A DNA stretch of 64,000 nucleotides from Pantoea eucrina. GTDB lineage: Bacteria; Pseudomonadota; Gammaproteobacteria; Enterobacterales; Enterobacteriaceae. The notes below the pieces were generated by a model that did no database searches, was not told the DNA's origin, and saw nothing but the letters and a program-made list of their open reading frames with translations. Below, piece after piece: positions 1 to 9,565 of the stretch (positions within the stretch are counted from its first letter, which is position 1; every line of letters starts with the position of its first letter). Both the position numbers and the translations under genes were made by a program. Where the stretch lies: contig NZ_MAYN01000008.1 in assembly GCF_001691555.1 (NCBI RefSeq), forward strand, positions 1,356,682-1,420,681, in the 5' to 3' direction.

Positions 1-695
1 ATCCGCAGATTGGACACTTTATTGAGCAGGCCACGCCAGATGCCCTTGCCCGCCTGTTTGCCACGCTGTTCTCGCTGCAGGGGGATGAAAAAAGGCGTGC
101 GCTGGCGATCCTGTGCTCAGTGGCAGCGTCACGGGATGCGGAGCCGTGGCTGACTGTACGGCAGCTGGCGGCTGATTACCCGGACGATAACGGTCTGTTT
201 GCACCACTGCTGCTTAACCAGCTGCTGCTGCAGCCCGGCGAAGCGATGTTTCTCTCTGCCGGAACGCCACACGCTTACCTGCAGGGCACTGCACTGGAAG
301 TTATGGCAAATTCAGATAATGTGCTGCGTGCCGGCCTGACGCCAAAATTTATCGATATGCCGGAGCTGCTGGCTAACCTGAACTTTACCGCCCGCGCGGC
401 CGGTACGCTGCGGCTGCAGCCTGAGCGCGATGCGCAGGCGCTGCATTTTCCGGTGCCGGTGGATGATTTTGCTTTTGCCATTCACTTGCTTTCCGCCGTG
501 GCGCAGCCGCTGGCACCGGCCGGCGTCGCCCTGCTGTTCTGTATTGAGGGTGAAGCACGGCTTGCCAGCGCGGATAGCCAGCTTATCCTGCAGCCAGGCG
601 AATCCTGTTTTGTTGCCGCCCGCGAAGCACCGATTGCAGCCTCAGGCAGCGGACGTCTGGCCCGCGTCTTCTGCGCGCTCACTGCAGACGGCTGA
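1..695 (+). CDS. manA: mannose-6-phosphate isomerase, 3' part
   Basis: C-terminal part of type I phosphomannose isomerase, which interconverts mannose-6-phosphate and fructose-6-phosphate in the cytoplasm. The reading frame is open from base 3, so the gene starts before the window; a GTG at 120 is internal, not the start. The segment holds the zinc-site and active-site stretch GTPHAYLQG followed by the arginine-containing NVLRAGLTPK, then the usual C-terminal cupin-like domain. It ends in TGA and is followed by a small hairpin terminator. The neighbour ydgA lies downstream as in E. coli. Identity is firm; only the N-terminal half is missing because of the window edge. Confidence 0.95.
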   Translation, partial: PQIGHFIEQATPDALARLFATLFSLQGDEKRRALAILCSVAASRDAEPWLTVRQLAADYPDDNGLFAPLLLNQLLLQPGEAMFLSAGTPHAYLQGTALEVMANSDNVLRAGLTPKFIDMPELLANLNFTARAAGTLRLQPERDAQALHFPVPVDDFAFAIHLLSAVAQPLAPAGVALLFCIEGEARLASADSQLILQPGESCFVAAREAPIAASGSGRLARVFCALTADG

Positions 696-736
696 CGCTG
701 CGCCGGTTAACTGCTATCCTTTCAGACGATTACTTT

Positions 737-756
737 AAACGCCTGCGGGCGTTTTT
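737..756 (+). terminator. terminator after manA
   Basis: Seven-base stem AAACGCC/GGCGTTT with a TGCG loop, ending in a run of T. It lies 42 bases after the manA stop and before ydgA, so it probably ends the manA transcript. Confidence 0.7.
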
Positions 757-814
757 CTTCACCCGGCGCGTTACCCTGACGGGGCGCGAACGCAAGGATA
801 AGGATGACTCAGCG

Positions 815-2314
815 ATGAAAAAGACTCAGGTTGCAGCAGGTGTGATTGTCGCGCTCGGTGTGGTTTGGACCGGCGCAGCGTGGTTTACCGGCAAGCAGAT
901 TGAAAGCCATAAGGATGAGATGCTGCAACATGCCAACAGCCAGATTAACGCCTGGGCACCCAACAGCCGCCTGACGCTGAGCTATCAGGATTATCAGCGC
1001 GGCCTGTTCAGCAGCAGCACGAAACTGGTTGTTCAGGCGAGCTCGCAAACGGTGGATAATCCGCTGCTTAAGCCGGGTCAGACCATTGTGCTGAATGAAA
1101 CCATCGATCACGGCCCTTTCCCCTTTGCGCAACTGAAGCGCGGCAATATTCTGCCGGCAATGGCCTCAGTGCACTCAGAGCTTGCCAATACTGACGCGGT
1201 GAAAAAACTGTTCGCGCTGACTGACGGCAAATCACTGGTTGCAGCCGATACGCGTATTGGTTACAGCGGGGCTACTGATACGGCGCTGACCCTGCTGCCA
1301 GTGGATTACAGCAACGCACAGACCGGCGACCGGCTGGCCACCAACGGCGGTAAGCTTGACGTCAGCGCCGACAGCAAAGGCGATAAAGTCAGCCTGAAAG
1401 GTGAGTTTTCCAGCATCGCCGTCACCAGCAAAAATCAGCTGGAGCAGCCGGTGCTGTTCACCCTGAACGGTCTGGCACTGGGCGGTGATACTCACCTGAG
1501 CCCGGAAGGCGTGCGCGTGGGCGATCAGAACATCACGCTGGATAAACTGGAAGCGAGCATCAACGGTCAGCAGGGAATGACGCTGCAGAACATCGACGGT
1601 AAATCCTCTTTTGATAATAAAGAGGGCAAAATCGGCGGCACCATTGATTACAAAGTGGGAAATATCAACCTGCAGCAGCAGCCTTTCGGCGAAGCGCGTC
1701 TGGCGATGAAGTTTTCGCAGTTTGATGCGCAGGCGGTGAAAACCTTCTCCGATACTTACAATGCCCAGATGCAGGATCTGCTGCGCCAGCCGGGTGTGGC
1801 TGAGGATCCGATTCGCTATCAGGCCAGCGTGCAGACTATTTTGCGCAACAACCTGCCGCTGCTGCTGAAAGGCGCGCCGGCGGTGAGCATTGCGCCGCTG
1901 AGCTGGAAAAATGATAAAGGTGAAAGCACGTTTAACCTGAATATCGGCTTCAACGATCCGGCGGCAGTCAGCGGCGAGGCGCAGAGCCTGGGGGCAGCAG
2001 TGGATCGCATGCTGAAAACGCTGGATGGCAAACTGAATATCAATATGCCAATGGCAACAGAAACGATGCGTCATGTTGGCCTGGCAGAAGGATACCAGGG
2101 AGATGACGCGCAGAAGCTGGCCGATCAGCAGGTCAAAGGCGTGGCTGCGATGGGCCAGATGTTCCGTCTGACGCAGCAGCAGGATAATAATATTGTCACC
2201 AGTCTGCAGTATGCGAACGGTCAGGTAACGATGAACGGTGACAAGATGTCGCTGGAGCAGTTCCTCTCCCGCTATATGCTGGGAATGCCAACCAGTGAAG
2301 GCATGCCACAGTAA
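815..2314 (+). CDS. ydgA: DUF945 family protein YdgA
   Basis: A 499-residue protein of the DUF945/YdgA family, about the length of E. coli YdgA (502). It has an uncleaved-looking N-terminal hydrophobic segment (about residues 7-25, GVIVALGVVWTGAAWFTG) followed by a long hydrophilic, beta-rich region, fitting an inner-membrane anchor with a periplasmic body. The start ATG is preceded by AAGGATAAGGATGA. Its biochemical role is not established for the family. It sits between manA and add as in E. coli and has its own downstream terminator. Confidence 0.9.
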   Translation: MKKTQVAAGVIVALGVVWTGAAWFTGKQIESHKDEMLQHANSQINAWAPNSRLTLSYQDYQRGLFSSSTKLVVQASSQTVDNPLLKPGQTIVLNETIDHGPFPFAQLKRGNILPAMASVHSELANTDAVKKLFALTDGKSLVAADTRIGYSGATDTALTLLPVDYSNAQTGDRLATNGGKLDVSADSKGDKVSLKGEFSSIAVTSKNQLEQPVLFTLNGLALGGDTHLSPEGVRVGDQNITLDKLEASINGQQGMTLQNIDGKSSFDNKEGKIGGTIDYKVGNINLQQQPFGEARLAMKFSQFDAQAVKTFSDTYNAQMQDLLRQPGVAEDPIRYQASVQTILRNNLPLLLKGAPAVSIAPLSWKNDKGESTFNLNIGFNDPAAVSGEAQSLGAAVDRMLKTLDGKLNINMPMATETMRHVGLAEGYQGDDAQKLADQQVKGVAAMGQMFRLTQQQDNNIVTSLQYANGQVTMNGDKMSLEQFLSRYMLGMPTSEGMPQ

Positions 2315-2326
2315 CCTCTGCGGTAC

Positions 2327-2361
2327 GCCGCCTCATCCTGCGGGAAGAGGCGGCGCCTTTT
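2327..2361 (+). terminator. terminator after ydgA
   Basis: Stem GCCGCCTC/GAGGCGGC (2327-2334 and 2347-2354) with a 12-base loop and a short T run at 2358-2361. Confidence 0.75.
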
Positions 2362-2468
2362 CGCTCTAATATTCACCATCTGTTCTCCGCTTTGCGCAAA
2401 TCGCTGGCGCAGTTGCGCAAGATATTTTTATAATGCTCTGCACTTTATTCCTGACAAGCGAGTGCGCC

Positions 2469-3467
2469 ATGATCGACCAGCAGCTTCCTCTTACCGATAT
2501 TCACCGCCACCTTGATGGCAATATCCGCGCCCAAACTATTCTCGATCTCGGCCGCCAGTTTAACCTCTCTCTGCCCGCCAGCTCTCTTGAAGCACTGCGT
2601 CCTCACGTGCAGGTCACCGCTAACGAACCCGACCTGGTGAGTTTTCTGCAGAAGCTCGACTGGGGCGTTAAGGTGCTGGGCGATCTCGACGCCTGTCGCC
2701 GCATTGCGCTGGAAAACGTCGAAGATGCAGCGCGTGCAGGCATTCACTATGCGGAACTCCGCTTCTCTCCGGGCTATATGGCGATGACCCATAATCTGCC
2801 GGTAGCGGGCGTAACAGAGGCGGTAATTGATGGTGTGCGTGCGGGCGTGAAGCAGTACGGTGTGGATGTCAATCTGATTGGCATTATGAGCCGCACCTTT
2901 GGTGAAGAGGCGTGTTTGCGCGAGCTGGAAGGATTACTGGCACATCGCGACGGCATCACCGCCGTGGATCTGGCGGGCGATGAGCTGGGCTTTCCGGGCA
3001 GTGAGTTTCTGAGCCACTTCAACCGGGCACGTGACGCCGGTTTTCGCATCACCGTGCACGCCGGCGAAGCGGCGGGTCCGGAGAGTATCTGGCAGGCCAT
3101 TCGCGAACTGGGCGCGGAGCGTATCGGTCACGGCGTTAAGGCGATTGAAGATCGGGCGCTGATGGATTTTCTGGCTGAGCAGCGTATCGGCATCGAATCC
3201 TGCCTGACCTCAAACATCCAGACCAGCACCGTCTCCTCGCTGGAGAAGCATCCGCTGAAAGCGTTCCTGCAGCACGGTATTCTGGCCACGCTGAATACTG
3301 ATGACCCGGCGGTTCAGGGTGTGGAACTGGCGCATGAATATGAGGTGGCGGCCCCTGCAGCAGGTCTCTCTCTGGCAGAGATCCGCCAGGCGCAGGAAAA
3401 TGGTGTGGCGATTGCATTCCTGAGCGAAGCGGAGAAAGCGGCGCTGCGCCAGCGCGTAGCAGGCTGA
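2469..3467 (+). CDS. add: adenosine deaminase
   Basis: Converts adenosine and deoxyadenosine to inosine and deoxyinosine in purine salvage; cytoplasmic zinc enzyme of the amidohydrolase superfamily. 332 residues. Visible metal and catalytic motifs: [10 protein letters not shown] (His12 and His14), VHAGEA near residue 197 (His ligand and catalytic Glu), the following His of ERIGHGV, and NTDDPAV (metal-binding Asp) near residue 278. An upstream in-frame ATG exists at 2433, but family alignment places the start at the ATG of [12 protein letters not shown], used here. It is convergent with ydgJ. Confidence 0.95.
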   Translation: MIDQQLPLTDIHRHLDGNIRAQTILDLGRQFNLSLPASSLEALRPHVQVTANEPDLVSFLQKLDWGVKVLGDLDACRRIALENVEDAARAGIHYAELRFSPGYMAMTHNLPVAGVTEAVIDGVRAGVKQYGVDVNLIGIMSRTFGEEACLRELEGLLAHRDGITAVDLAGDELGFPGSEFLSHFNRARDAGFRITVHAGEAAGPESIWQAIRELGAERIGHGVKAIEDRALMDFLAEQRIGIESCLTSNIQTSTVSSLEKHPLKAFLQHGILATLNTDDPAVQGVELAHEYEVAAPAAGLSLAEIRQAQENGVAIAFLSEAEKAALRQRVAG

Positions 3468-3487
3468 GGCGCTAAGCACCAGAGATA

Positions 3488-3511
3488 ACGCGCCGCCCTG
3501 CGGCGGCGCGT
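3488..3511. terminator. GC hairpin between add and ydgJ
   Basis: Ten-base stem ACGCGCCGCC/GGCGGCGCGT with a four-base loop between two convergent genes. It has no T run on either side, so it may be a transcript 3' end or only a stable hairpin. Confidence 0.45.
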
Positions 3512-3515
3512 AACA

Positions 3516-4556
3516 TCAGCGCGGTGACATTGCCTGACGCTTCTCTGCAGACTGCAGACCCAGCTCAATCAGCTCCATAACCTGTATCGCCTCTTCTGCC
3601 TGCACCGGATTTTGCCCCGTGCCGGCTATCGCGTCGCGGATCGCCGCATAGTAGGCCGGATAGTTGCCCGGCTGCGTCAGCAGCTCCTGCTCCACCAGCA
3701 TATCGCCTTCCGCCAGCGTCAGCGTGCCGTTGCGCATATCGTAGCCCCACGCCTGCTGCGGCGGTCTGGCGCCTGATTTCAGACTATCCTCCTGCGGATC
3801 GAGCCCATACTTTACGTAGCTGCCGCGCGTGCCGTGTACCACAAAGCGCGGTGACTCTGCTGCCACCAGCATGCTGGCGTGCAGCACCACGCGGCGCGTC
3901 GGGTAAGTCAGCACCGCGTGGAAATAGTCAGTGGTTTGCGCGCCCGGGCGCAGCTCTGCCATATCCACATTGATCGCGACCGGCATACCAAACAGCTGCA
4001 GCGCCTGATCCAGCACGTGCGGGCCGAGGTCAAACCAGATGCCGCTGCCCGGTCCCTTCATCTCGCGCCAGCGCTGGCGAACTTCCGGGCGAAAGCGGTC
4101 GAAATGTGACTCCAGATAGCGTATCTCGCCAAGCGTGCCCTCACTGAGTAACGTTTTCAGCGTCAGAAAATCGCTGTCCCAGCGGCGGTTATGGAATACC
4201 GACAGCAGCAATCCTCTGGATTTTGCCAGCTGATCGAGCTCACGCGCCTGCGATAGCGTGACGGTGAAAGGCTTGTCAACGACCACATGCTTGCCGGCAT
4301 TCAGGGCCGCTTTAGCCAGCGGAAAATGGGTGTCATTGGGGGTGGGGATCACAATCAGCTGCAGGGTGGGATCGTCCAGCAGCGCCTGCGGATCGGCGAC
4401 GACCTGTACCGAGGGCCAGTCAGCATGCACTTTACCGGCATCACTGCTGGAGATCGCTGCCAGTTCCATATCGGCTGTTCCGGCGATTAAAGGGGCATGA
4501 AAGGTTTTACTGGCAAAGCCATAGCCTATCAGGCCGACACGTAGTTTATCGCTCAT
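3516..4556 (-). CDS. ydgJ: Gfo/Idh/MocA family oxidoreductase YdgJ
   Basis: NAD(P)-dependent oxidoreductase of the GFO/IDH/MocA family, 346 residues. The N-terminal Rossmann fold shows GLIGYGFASKTFHAP, and the conserved lysine motif appears as VVVDKPFT near residue 97. The C-terminal alpha/beta substrate domain follows. The physiological substrate of YdgJ is not known. The start at MSDKLRVGLIGYG is preferred over an ATG six codons earlier because it matches E. coli YdgJ and has AAAGGAGTGAGA just upstream. It lies next to add, as in E. coli. Confidence 0.92.
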   Translation of the reverse strand: MSDKLRVGLIGYGFASKTFHAPLIAGTADMELAAISSSDAGKVHADWPSVQVVADPQALLDDPTLQLIVIPTPNDTHFPLAKAALNAGKHVVVDKPFTVTLSQARELDQLAKSRGLLLSVFHNRRWDSDFLTLKTLLSEGTLGEIRYLESHFDRFRPEVRQRWREMKGPGSGIWFDLGPHVLDQALQLFGMPVAINVDMAELRPGAQTTDYFHAVLTYPTRRVVLHASMLVAAESPRFVVHGTRGSYVKYGLDPQEDSLKSGARPPQQAWGYDMRNGTLTLAEGDMLVEQELLTQPGNYPAYYAAIRDAIAGTGQNPVQAEEAIQVMELIELGLQSAEKRQAMSPR

Positions 4557-4621
4557 TCTCACTCCTTTTGTCATATACCCGACTGATTTAAGACGAATCA
4601 GCCGGTGAGAACAAGGTGGAA

Positions 4622-5545
4622 TCAGCTGAAAGAGATCGCCCGGCCAGGCTCCGGCCAGTTCTGCTGCGCTTCGAGCGCGTCGTGCGCATCCTGGCTGCGG
4701 CGGCGGAAATCACTCGGACTGACGCCCACGCGTTTGCGGAACACGCGTGAAAAGTAGAGCTGATCGTCATAGCCTACTTCCCGTCCCACGGAGGCGATAG
4801 GCTCCTGCGTTGTCTGCAGCAGCAGCTTGGCGCGGATCACCCGCTGATCTTCACGCCAGCGCAGCAGATTAATGCCCATCTGTTCGCGGAACAGATGCGC
4901 CAGCCGCGAAGGCGATAAACAGACATGCCGCGCCACCTCCTCGATTTTGACTTCGCTGGCAAGATGATTGGTCACAAACTGGCAGGCTTCAATCACGCGC
5001 GGATCGCGAATTTGCTGATGACTGCGCGGATCCTCTTCCACCGCACGCAGCAGCAGACGCTCCAGCAGGTTCATCGCCAGCTCTTCAGCAAAGCGACGCC
5101 CGGAGTTGTGCGTCTGTTCAATGCTGGCAAACAGGCGATCAAATTCGCCGCACAGCGCTTCGGTCAGACGCAGCCGGCCCACGCCCTGCTTCTGATCCTG
5201 CCACTCCAGCCAGTCGATCCAGTAGGCGCGCGGCCGAAAATAGACCCAGCGATGGTGCCAGCACGGACTGTCTGGTGCACGTCCATAGTAGTGCGGCGTT
5301 TTCGGCTGGAACAGCAGCAGGTCACCCGGCTCACAGTCAAAAGCGGATTCGCCATCAAAGACCCGGCCTTTGCCACGGATGGTGAGATTGAGAATATAGC
5401 CCTTCATCCCCAGCGGTCGATCGATAAAAAAGTCGAGCGGCTCCTGCGCGTTAATCGGCGTGAGCCCCGCTACCAGCCAGGCGTTAAACGGATAGCCCGG
5501 CAGCAGGGGGTTCTGTTGTTCACTGGGGGGTTCGCGATGGTACAT
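4622..5545 (-). CDS. araC: arabinose operon regulator AraC
   Basis: Arabinose-responsive activator/repressor, 307 residues. The N-terminal cupin domain contains [19 protein letters not shown] and [10 protein letters not shown], closely matching E. coli AraC. The C-terminal double helix-turn-helix domain contains [28 protein letters not shown] and the second-HTH signature [14 protein letters not shown]. The start at 5545 is chosen because GAGGG lies just upstream and the sequence then matches AraC. Unlike E. coli, where araC is divergent from araBAD, this gene is downstream of araFGH on the same strand, 56 bp after araH, so it is probably the last gene of the importer operon. Confidence 0.95.
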   Translation of the reverse strand: MYHREPPSEQQNPLLPGYPFNAWLVAGLTPINAQEPLDFFIDRPLGMKGYILNLTIRGKGRVFDGESAFDCEPGDLLLFQPKTPHYYGRAPDSPCWHHRWVYFRPRAYWIDWLEWQDQKQGVGRLRLTEALCGEFDRLFASIEQTHNSGRRFAEELAMNLLERLLLRAVEEDPRSHQQIRDPRVIEACQFVTNHLASEVKIEEVARHVCLSPSRLAHLFREQMGINLLRWREDQRVIRAKLLLQTTQEPIASVGREVGYDDQLYFSRVFRKRVGVSPSDFRRRSQDAHDALEAQQNWPEPGRAISFS

Positions 5546-5570
5546 AGTGCCCTCACTCTCAGCATGACGC

Positions 5571-5596
5571 GCGGCGCAACACCCGGGTTGCGCCGC
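5571..5596 (-). other. hairpin between araH and araC
   Basis: Perfect ten-base stem GCGGCGCAAC/GTTGCGCCGC with a six-base loop, in the 56-bp gap between araH and araC. There is no T run after it. It may adjust read-through into araC or stabilise the araFGH message; this is inference. Confidence 0.5.
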
Positions 5597-5601
5597 CAGG
5601 A

Positions 5602-6588
5602 TCAAACGGCTCTGTTTTTCTGTTTATAGCGATCGAAAATCACTGCGGCTAACAGTATCAGACCCCGCACGACATACTGTGAGAATGGCGAGATATTCAG
5701 TAAATTCATCGCATTCTCTACGGTCCCCAGGATCAGCACCCCCGCCACCACATAGGAAATTTTACCGATGCCGCCCTTCAGCGAGACGCCGCCCAGCACG
5801 CAGGCCGAGATCACAATCAGTTCATAGCCCAGCGAAGTCATGGGCTGACCGCTGGTCATACGCGAGGCCAGAATGATGCCCGCGGCGGCTGAAACCAGTC
5901 CTGAAAGGATAAAGATAATGATGCGGGTACGCACTACCGGCACGCCAGCCAGCCGGGCAGCTTCTTCATTGCCGCCAATTGCCAGTGTGTTGCGGCCAAA
6001 CGTGGTTTTGTTCAGCAGGAAACCAAACGCAACCATGGTGGCAATGGTGAGCCAGATAGGTGCCGGCACGCCCAGCCAGTTAGCATAACCCAGCGCAAAA
6101 AAGCGTTCATCTTCAATGCCTACCGCTTTACCGTCAGAGAAGATATAGGCCAGTCCGCGCACAATCTGCATCGTTGCCAGCGTGGTGATCAGGGCGTTGA
6201 TTTTTAACCGGGCAATGACAAATCCGTTCACAAAACCGGTCGCCATCCCCAGCAGCAGCCCGGCGGCTACGCCAATCCACAGGCTTTCGGTCATGTTGAT
6301 CACCACCGCCGTCACCACGCCGGCGCAGGCGATAACCGAGGCGATGGAGAGATCAAAGTCGCCCGACGCCAGACAGAACAGCATACCGCAGGCCACCATG
6401 CCGGACATCGACATCGCCAGGCCCAGCCCTTTCATATTAATAAACGTGCCAAAGTTCGGCACAAAGATGGCGCAGACAATAAACAGCAGCGCAAAAACCA
6501 CCAGCATGCCGAAATTGTCCCAGATACGTCCCAGCTGCAGCCCGCTGCGCTGCACCGGTGGCGTGTTGGAAGTGGTAGATGAAGCCAT
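5602..6588 (-). CDS. araH: L-arabinose ABC transporter permease
   Basis: Membrane permease of the high-affinity L-arabinose importer AraFGH, 328 residues, BPD_transp_2 (ribose/xylose/arabinose) family. It has about ten hydrophobic segments and the family stretch [19 protein letters not shown]. The start MASSTTSN is used rather than a codon six residues upstream because AGGAGAGC precedes it. The gene follows araG with a 17-bp gap and precedes araC, consistent with an araFGH-araC operon. Confidence 0.95.
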   Translation of the reverse strand: MASSTTSNTPPVQRSGLQLGRIWDNFGMLVVFALLFIVCAIFVPNFGTFINMKGLGLAMSMSGMVACGMLFCLASGDFDLSIASVIACAGVVTAVVINMTESLWIGVAAGLLLGMATGFVNGFVIARLKINALITTLATMQIVRGLAYIFSDGKAVGIEDERFFALGYANWLGVPAPIWLTIATMVAFGFLLNKTTFGRNTLAIGGNEEAARLAGVPVVRTRIIIFILSGLVSAAAGIILASRMTSGQPMTSLGYELIVISACVLGGVSLKGGIGKISYVVAGVLILGTVENAMNLLNISPFSQYVVRGLILLAAVIFDRYKQKNRAV

Positions 6589-6605
6589 TGTTGCTCTCCT
6601 GTACA

Positions 6606-8126
6606 TCAGGCCACGGCGGCCGCTTGAGGGGTTTTCGGCATCGCCAGACTGAGCGTCAGCTGTTCGGTTGCCGTGTCGTGCGTCAGTTCTCCGGCAATTT
6701 CACCTTCGCGCATGACAATAATGCGGTCGGCGAGCCCCATCACTTCGGGCAGATCGCTGGATGCAAACAGCACCGCAATCCCTTTGCCTGCCAGTTGGTA
6801 AATCAGATTGTAAATTTCATGCTTCGCGCCAACGTCAATACCGCGCGTTGGCTCATCCAGCATGATCACGTTCATCTCTTCCGAGAGCCAGCGACCCAGA
6901 ATGGCCTTTTGCTGGTTGCCCCCGGAGAGGTTCATGATCAGCTGATGCGGACCAGGCGTCTTGATATTGAGCGAACGGATATGGCTTTCTGCGTTTTTCG
7001 CCTCCCAGGCAGGTCTGATCAGGCAGCCCGCCGTGAGGTTATGGCGTCGCGCGCTGATATTGATGTTCTCCCGCACGGAGTGCACCGGAATAATGCCTTC
7101 CGCTTTGCGATCTTCAGGACAGAGCATAATGCCCGCCCGGATGGCATCAATCGGCTGGCGGATCGTGAGCGGCCTGCCATCAAGTGAAACCGTGCCGCCA
7201 CGCAGTTTTGTGGCCCCAAACAGCCCTTTCATCAGCTCGCTGCGTCCGGCACCTACCAGACCAAACAACCCTACAATTTCTCCCGCGCGCACGGTCAGTG
7301 AGACAGGCATGCGCACCCCTTTCGCCTCGACCTGGTCGAGCTGAAAACGAACGGCGCCCAGCTCGCGTGGCGCATAGCCATAGATATCGCCCAGGTTGCG
7401 CCCGACCATCGCCTCGACCAGATCGTCGTGGTGGGTATTGGGCATATCCGTAAACGTGCGCACATAACGGCCATCTTTAAACACGGTAATTGCATCGCTC
7501 AGGGCAAAAATCTCCTCCATGCGATGCGACACATAAAGCACCACCCGTCCCTCGGCCCGCAGCTGACGGATAACGCGGAACAGGTGCTCAATTTCGCGCG
7601 CTGAGAGCGAACTGGTTGGTTCATCAAACGCAATAATGCGGGCGTTGCGCGCCAGCGCCTTTGCAATCTCCACCATCTGCCACTGACCCAGTGAGAGATA
7701 TTTCAGTGGCATATCGGGATCGATATCCATCCCGAGGTTTTTCAGCTGCAGTCCGGCTTCATAACGCAGCAGTTTGCGGTTTACCAGACCGCGTTTATGC
7801 GGCAGCTGGCCGAGATAGATATTCTCCGCCACGCTCATTTCCGGTACCAGGTGCAGCTCCTGATAGATGATGGCGACGCCGGCATCCAGCGCATCAACCG
7901 TATTGGTGAAGTGTTTTGCCTCGCCCTGGATGCGGATTTCACCGCTCGTGGGCTGATAACTGCCGCTGAGGATCTTCAGCAGCGTTGATTTTCCTGCGCC
8001 GTTTTCGCCCATCAGCGCGTGCACCTCACCGGCGCGGCACTCAAAGCCGATATCCTGCAGTGCTTTTACGCCAGGAAAGGTTTTGCTGATGCCATGAAAA
8101 GAGAGAAATGCCTGATCGGTCTCCAT
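6606..8126 (-). CDS. araG: L-arabinose ABC transporter ATP-binding protein
   Basis: Duplicated ATPase of the arabinose importer, 506 residues. The first half has an intact Walker A (GENGAGKST, about residues 40-48) and Walker B with [12 protein letters not shown]. The second half has the degenerate P-loop GLVGAGRSE typical of the sugar-importer ATPases, plus the signature LSGGNQQK and [11 protein letters not shown]. It lies between araF and araH. The 88-bp gap to araF carries two short relatives of the repeat family found at 12.8-14.0 kb. Confidence 0.96.
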   Translation of the reverse strand: METDQAFLSFHGISKTFPGVKALQDIGFECRAGEVHALMGENGAGKSTLLKILSGSYQPTSGEIRIQGEAKHFTNTVDALDAGVAIIYQELHLVPEMSVAENIYLGQLPHKRGLVNRKLLRYEAGLQLKNLGMDIDPDMPLKYLSLGQWQMVEIAKALARNARIIAFDEPTSSLSAREIEHLFRVIRQLRAEGRVVLYVSHRMEEIFALSDAITVFKDGRYVRTFTDMPNTHHDDLVEAMVGRNLGDIYGYAPRELGAVRFQLDQVEAKGVRMPVSLTVRAGEIVGLFGLVGAGRSELMKGLFGATKLRGGTVSLDGRPLTIRQPIDAIRAGIMLCPEDRKAEGIIPVHSVRENINISARRHNLTAGCLIRPAWEAKNAESHIRSLNIKTPGPHQLIMNLSGGNQQKAILGRWLSEEMNVIMLDEPTRGIDVGAKHEIYNLIYQLAGKGIAVLFASSDLPEVMGLADRIIVMREGEIAGELTHDTATEQLTLSLAMPKTPQAAAVA

Positions 8127-8156
8127 GGAAACTCCTGATAATGCCCGTCGGATTTC

Positions 8157-8214
8157 AGGTGCTCATAAATGCGCACCCTGCAAACCAGGTACGCATGAAT
8201 GCGCGCCCTGTGCG
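8157..8214. repeat. short repeat relatives between araF and araG
   Basis: Two tandem short elements, CATAAATGCGCACCCTG (8164 on) and CGCATGAATGCGCGCCCTG (8192 on), about 28 bp apart. Both resemble the core of the 42-bp unit in the large array downstream of araA. They fill most of the araF-araG gap and could act as a processing or attenuation site after the binding-protein gene. The kinship is seen by eye only. Confidence 0.55.
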
Positions 8215-9198
8215 TTACATCAGCCCTTTCTTCGCCAGTTCGGTTTTGAAGTTATCGCGGGTGATCAGCACCACATCCGTCACCTCTGTAAATCTGGCAG
8301 GTTCTTCGCCTTTAGTGACCCAGTTGTAGAGCATCTGGCTGCTCTTATAACCGTGAACATCCGGGCTGGGCAGCAGTGAACCATAGAAACCGGTCGCGGA
8401 GCCTTTAGAGAGTTCGCTGATCGCATCCACGCCGTTAATGCCGATACCAATCACATCCGGCGCTTTGAAACCCTGGCCCTCAGTGGCGCGCACGCCGCCC
8501 AGCACGGTGTTATCGTTCATGCCGACAATCAGCCAGTGTTTCACTTCCGGGTGCTGCACCAGCAGCGAGTTACCGGCATCAAACGCGCCGGGAATATCGT
8601 TGGATTTGGTCGGGACCTGATAAATCTGCTTCTCAGGGAAGCCTGCTGCTTTAATGGCCGCCATCGAGCCGCCGGTACGACGACGCGCCGTATCCAGTTC
8701 GTTAGCGGTGATCGCCATCACCGCCGTCTCTTTAACGTCCCAGCCGCGTTTCTGCATCTCTTTATAGAGTTCCTGACCCTGGCGCTCGCCGATCTTTGTT
8801 GCCGCCATCATTACCAGCGGAACGGTCTCCATTGGCTTGCCTTTCGCCGTGACAAACTGGTCATCTACCGCGATCACTTTCAGATCGTAGCTGCGCGCTT
8901 TCGCCATAATGGCCGAGCCGAGTTTGGGATCGGGGGTGCAGATGACAAAACCTTTCGCACCGCTGGCCGCGAGGCTGTCGATGGCGTTAAGCGTTTTTTC
9001 ACCATCGGGGACCGCAATTTTAATCACCTCAAAACCCAGATCTTTGCCGGCTTTATCAGCAAATTTCCATTCGGTCTGAAACCACGGCTCCTCTGGTTGT
9101 TTAACGAGAAAACCGAGCTTCATCGTCTCGGCGATAGCGGAATGTGACATAACCGCGGCGAGGCTGACGGCCGCCAGCGCTTTAGTGAATTTATGCAT
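8215..9198 (-). CDS. araF: L-arabinose periplasmic binding protein
   Basis: Substrate-binding component of AraFGH, 327 residues. The N-terminal signal peptide MHKFTKALAAVSLAAVMSHS ends at AIA|E near residue 23. The mature part begins TMKLGFLVKQPEEPWFQTEW, the classical start of arabinose-binding protein. The start at 9198 has GGAGAG upstream and is preferred over a codon five residues earlier. It is the first gene of the unit, divergent from araB across a 367-bp control region. Confidence 0.96.
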   Translation of the reverse strand: MHKFTKALAAVSLAAVMSHSAIAETMKLGFLVKQPEEPWFQTEWKFADKAGKDLGFEVIKIAVPDGEKTLNAIDSLAASGAKGFVICTPDPKLGSAIMAKARSYDLKVIAVDDQFVTAKGKPMETVPLVMMAATKIGERQGQELYKEMQKRGWDVKETAVMAITANELDTARRRTGGSMAAIKAAGFPEKQIYQVPTKSNDIPGAFDAGNSLLVQHPEVKHWLIVGMNDNTVLGGVRATEGQGFKAPDVIGIGINGVDAISELSKGSATGFYGSLLPSPDVHGYKSSQMLYNWVTKGEEPARFTEVTDVVLITRDNFKTELAKKGLM

Positions 9199-9245
9199 GA
9201 TGCTCTCCGGCACAATGGTGTTTTATCGCTGTTATTAACGTTTTT

Positions 9246-9260
9246 GTGTAAACGCTACCA
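9246..9260. promoter_or_regulatory. LacI/GalR-type operator before araF
   Basis: GTGTAAACGCTACCA fits the GalR/CytR-like pattern TGTAAnCGnTnnCA. It lies 48 bp upstream of the araF start. It differs at only two of 14 positions from the operator-like sequence before ytfQ (18731-18744, read on the minus strand). The cognate regulator is not in the window, PurR apart. Confidence 0.5.
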
Positions 9261-9395
9261 TCTGAATTCTGCTTTCTTGTACAGCGCAAAATCAGCGCGT
9301 TAGCTCAAGAGTTGCTGAAAGGCTGTGCAAACGCTGGGCTAGTTGTAGCGAGAAATGCGGCACAAAATGTAGAGCGGTATCACATAGCAAAACGA

Positions 9396-9433
9396 AGGCA
9401 AAAATATCCATATATTCAGCAAAATTAACCGGT
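9396..9433 (+). promoter_or_regulatory. AraC-like tandem half-sites before araB
   Basis: AGGCAAAAATATCCATA at 9396 matches E. coli araI1 at 11 of 17 positions, including the whole TATCCATA. Twenty-one bases further on, CAGCAAAATTAACCGG matches the AGC...A..CC frame of araI2. A CTGACT sequence at 9436 resembles the araBAD -35. No convincing -10 was identified. Confidence 0.5.
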
Positions 9434-9565
9434 GCCTGACTTTTGCGGCCGATCACACAACCTCTCCGATGACAGAAAAGTACATATTGTCAGCCACTGA
9501 TGACTAACGGCCCGGGACATTGCCTCGCAGGATAGAACCCATATAACTCACACAGGAGAATCCCG

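Larger units (their letters stand above)
9199..9565. promoter_or_regulatory. araF/araB divergent control region
   Basis: The 367-bp gap between the divergent araF and araB starts must hold both promoters. Near araF is a LacI/GalR-type operator; nearer to araB are two AraC-like half-sites with the 21-bp offset seen at E. coli araI. A possible CRP half-site (TCACA at 9380-9384) lies just upstream of the AraC-like sites. No other gene-like frame is seen. Confidence 0.65.

Noticed and set aside
19..207. Small frame opposite manA
   Set aside because: Antisense to the conserved manA frame, no ribosome site.
1232..2074. 280-codon frame opposite ydgA
   Set aside because: Shadow of ydgA; composition has no recognisable fold or motif and ydgA is the conserved gene.
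5679..6652. Frames opposite araH and araG
   Set aside because: Antisense shadows of strongly conserved transporter genes.
9368..9384. CRP site before araB (TGTAG...TCACA)
   Set aside because: Only one half-site fits; with the correct spacing the other half is poor. Mentioned in the control region only.
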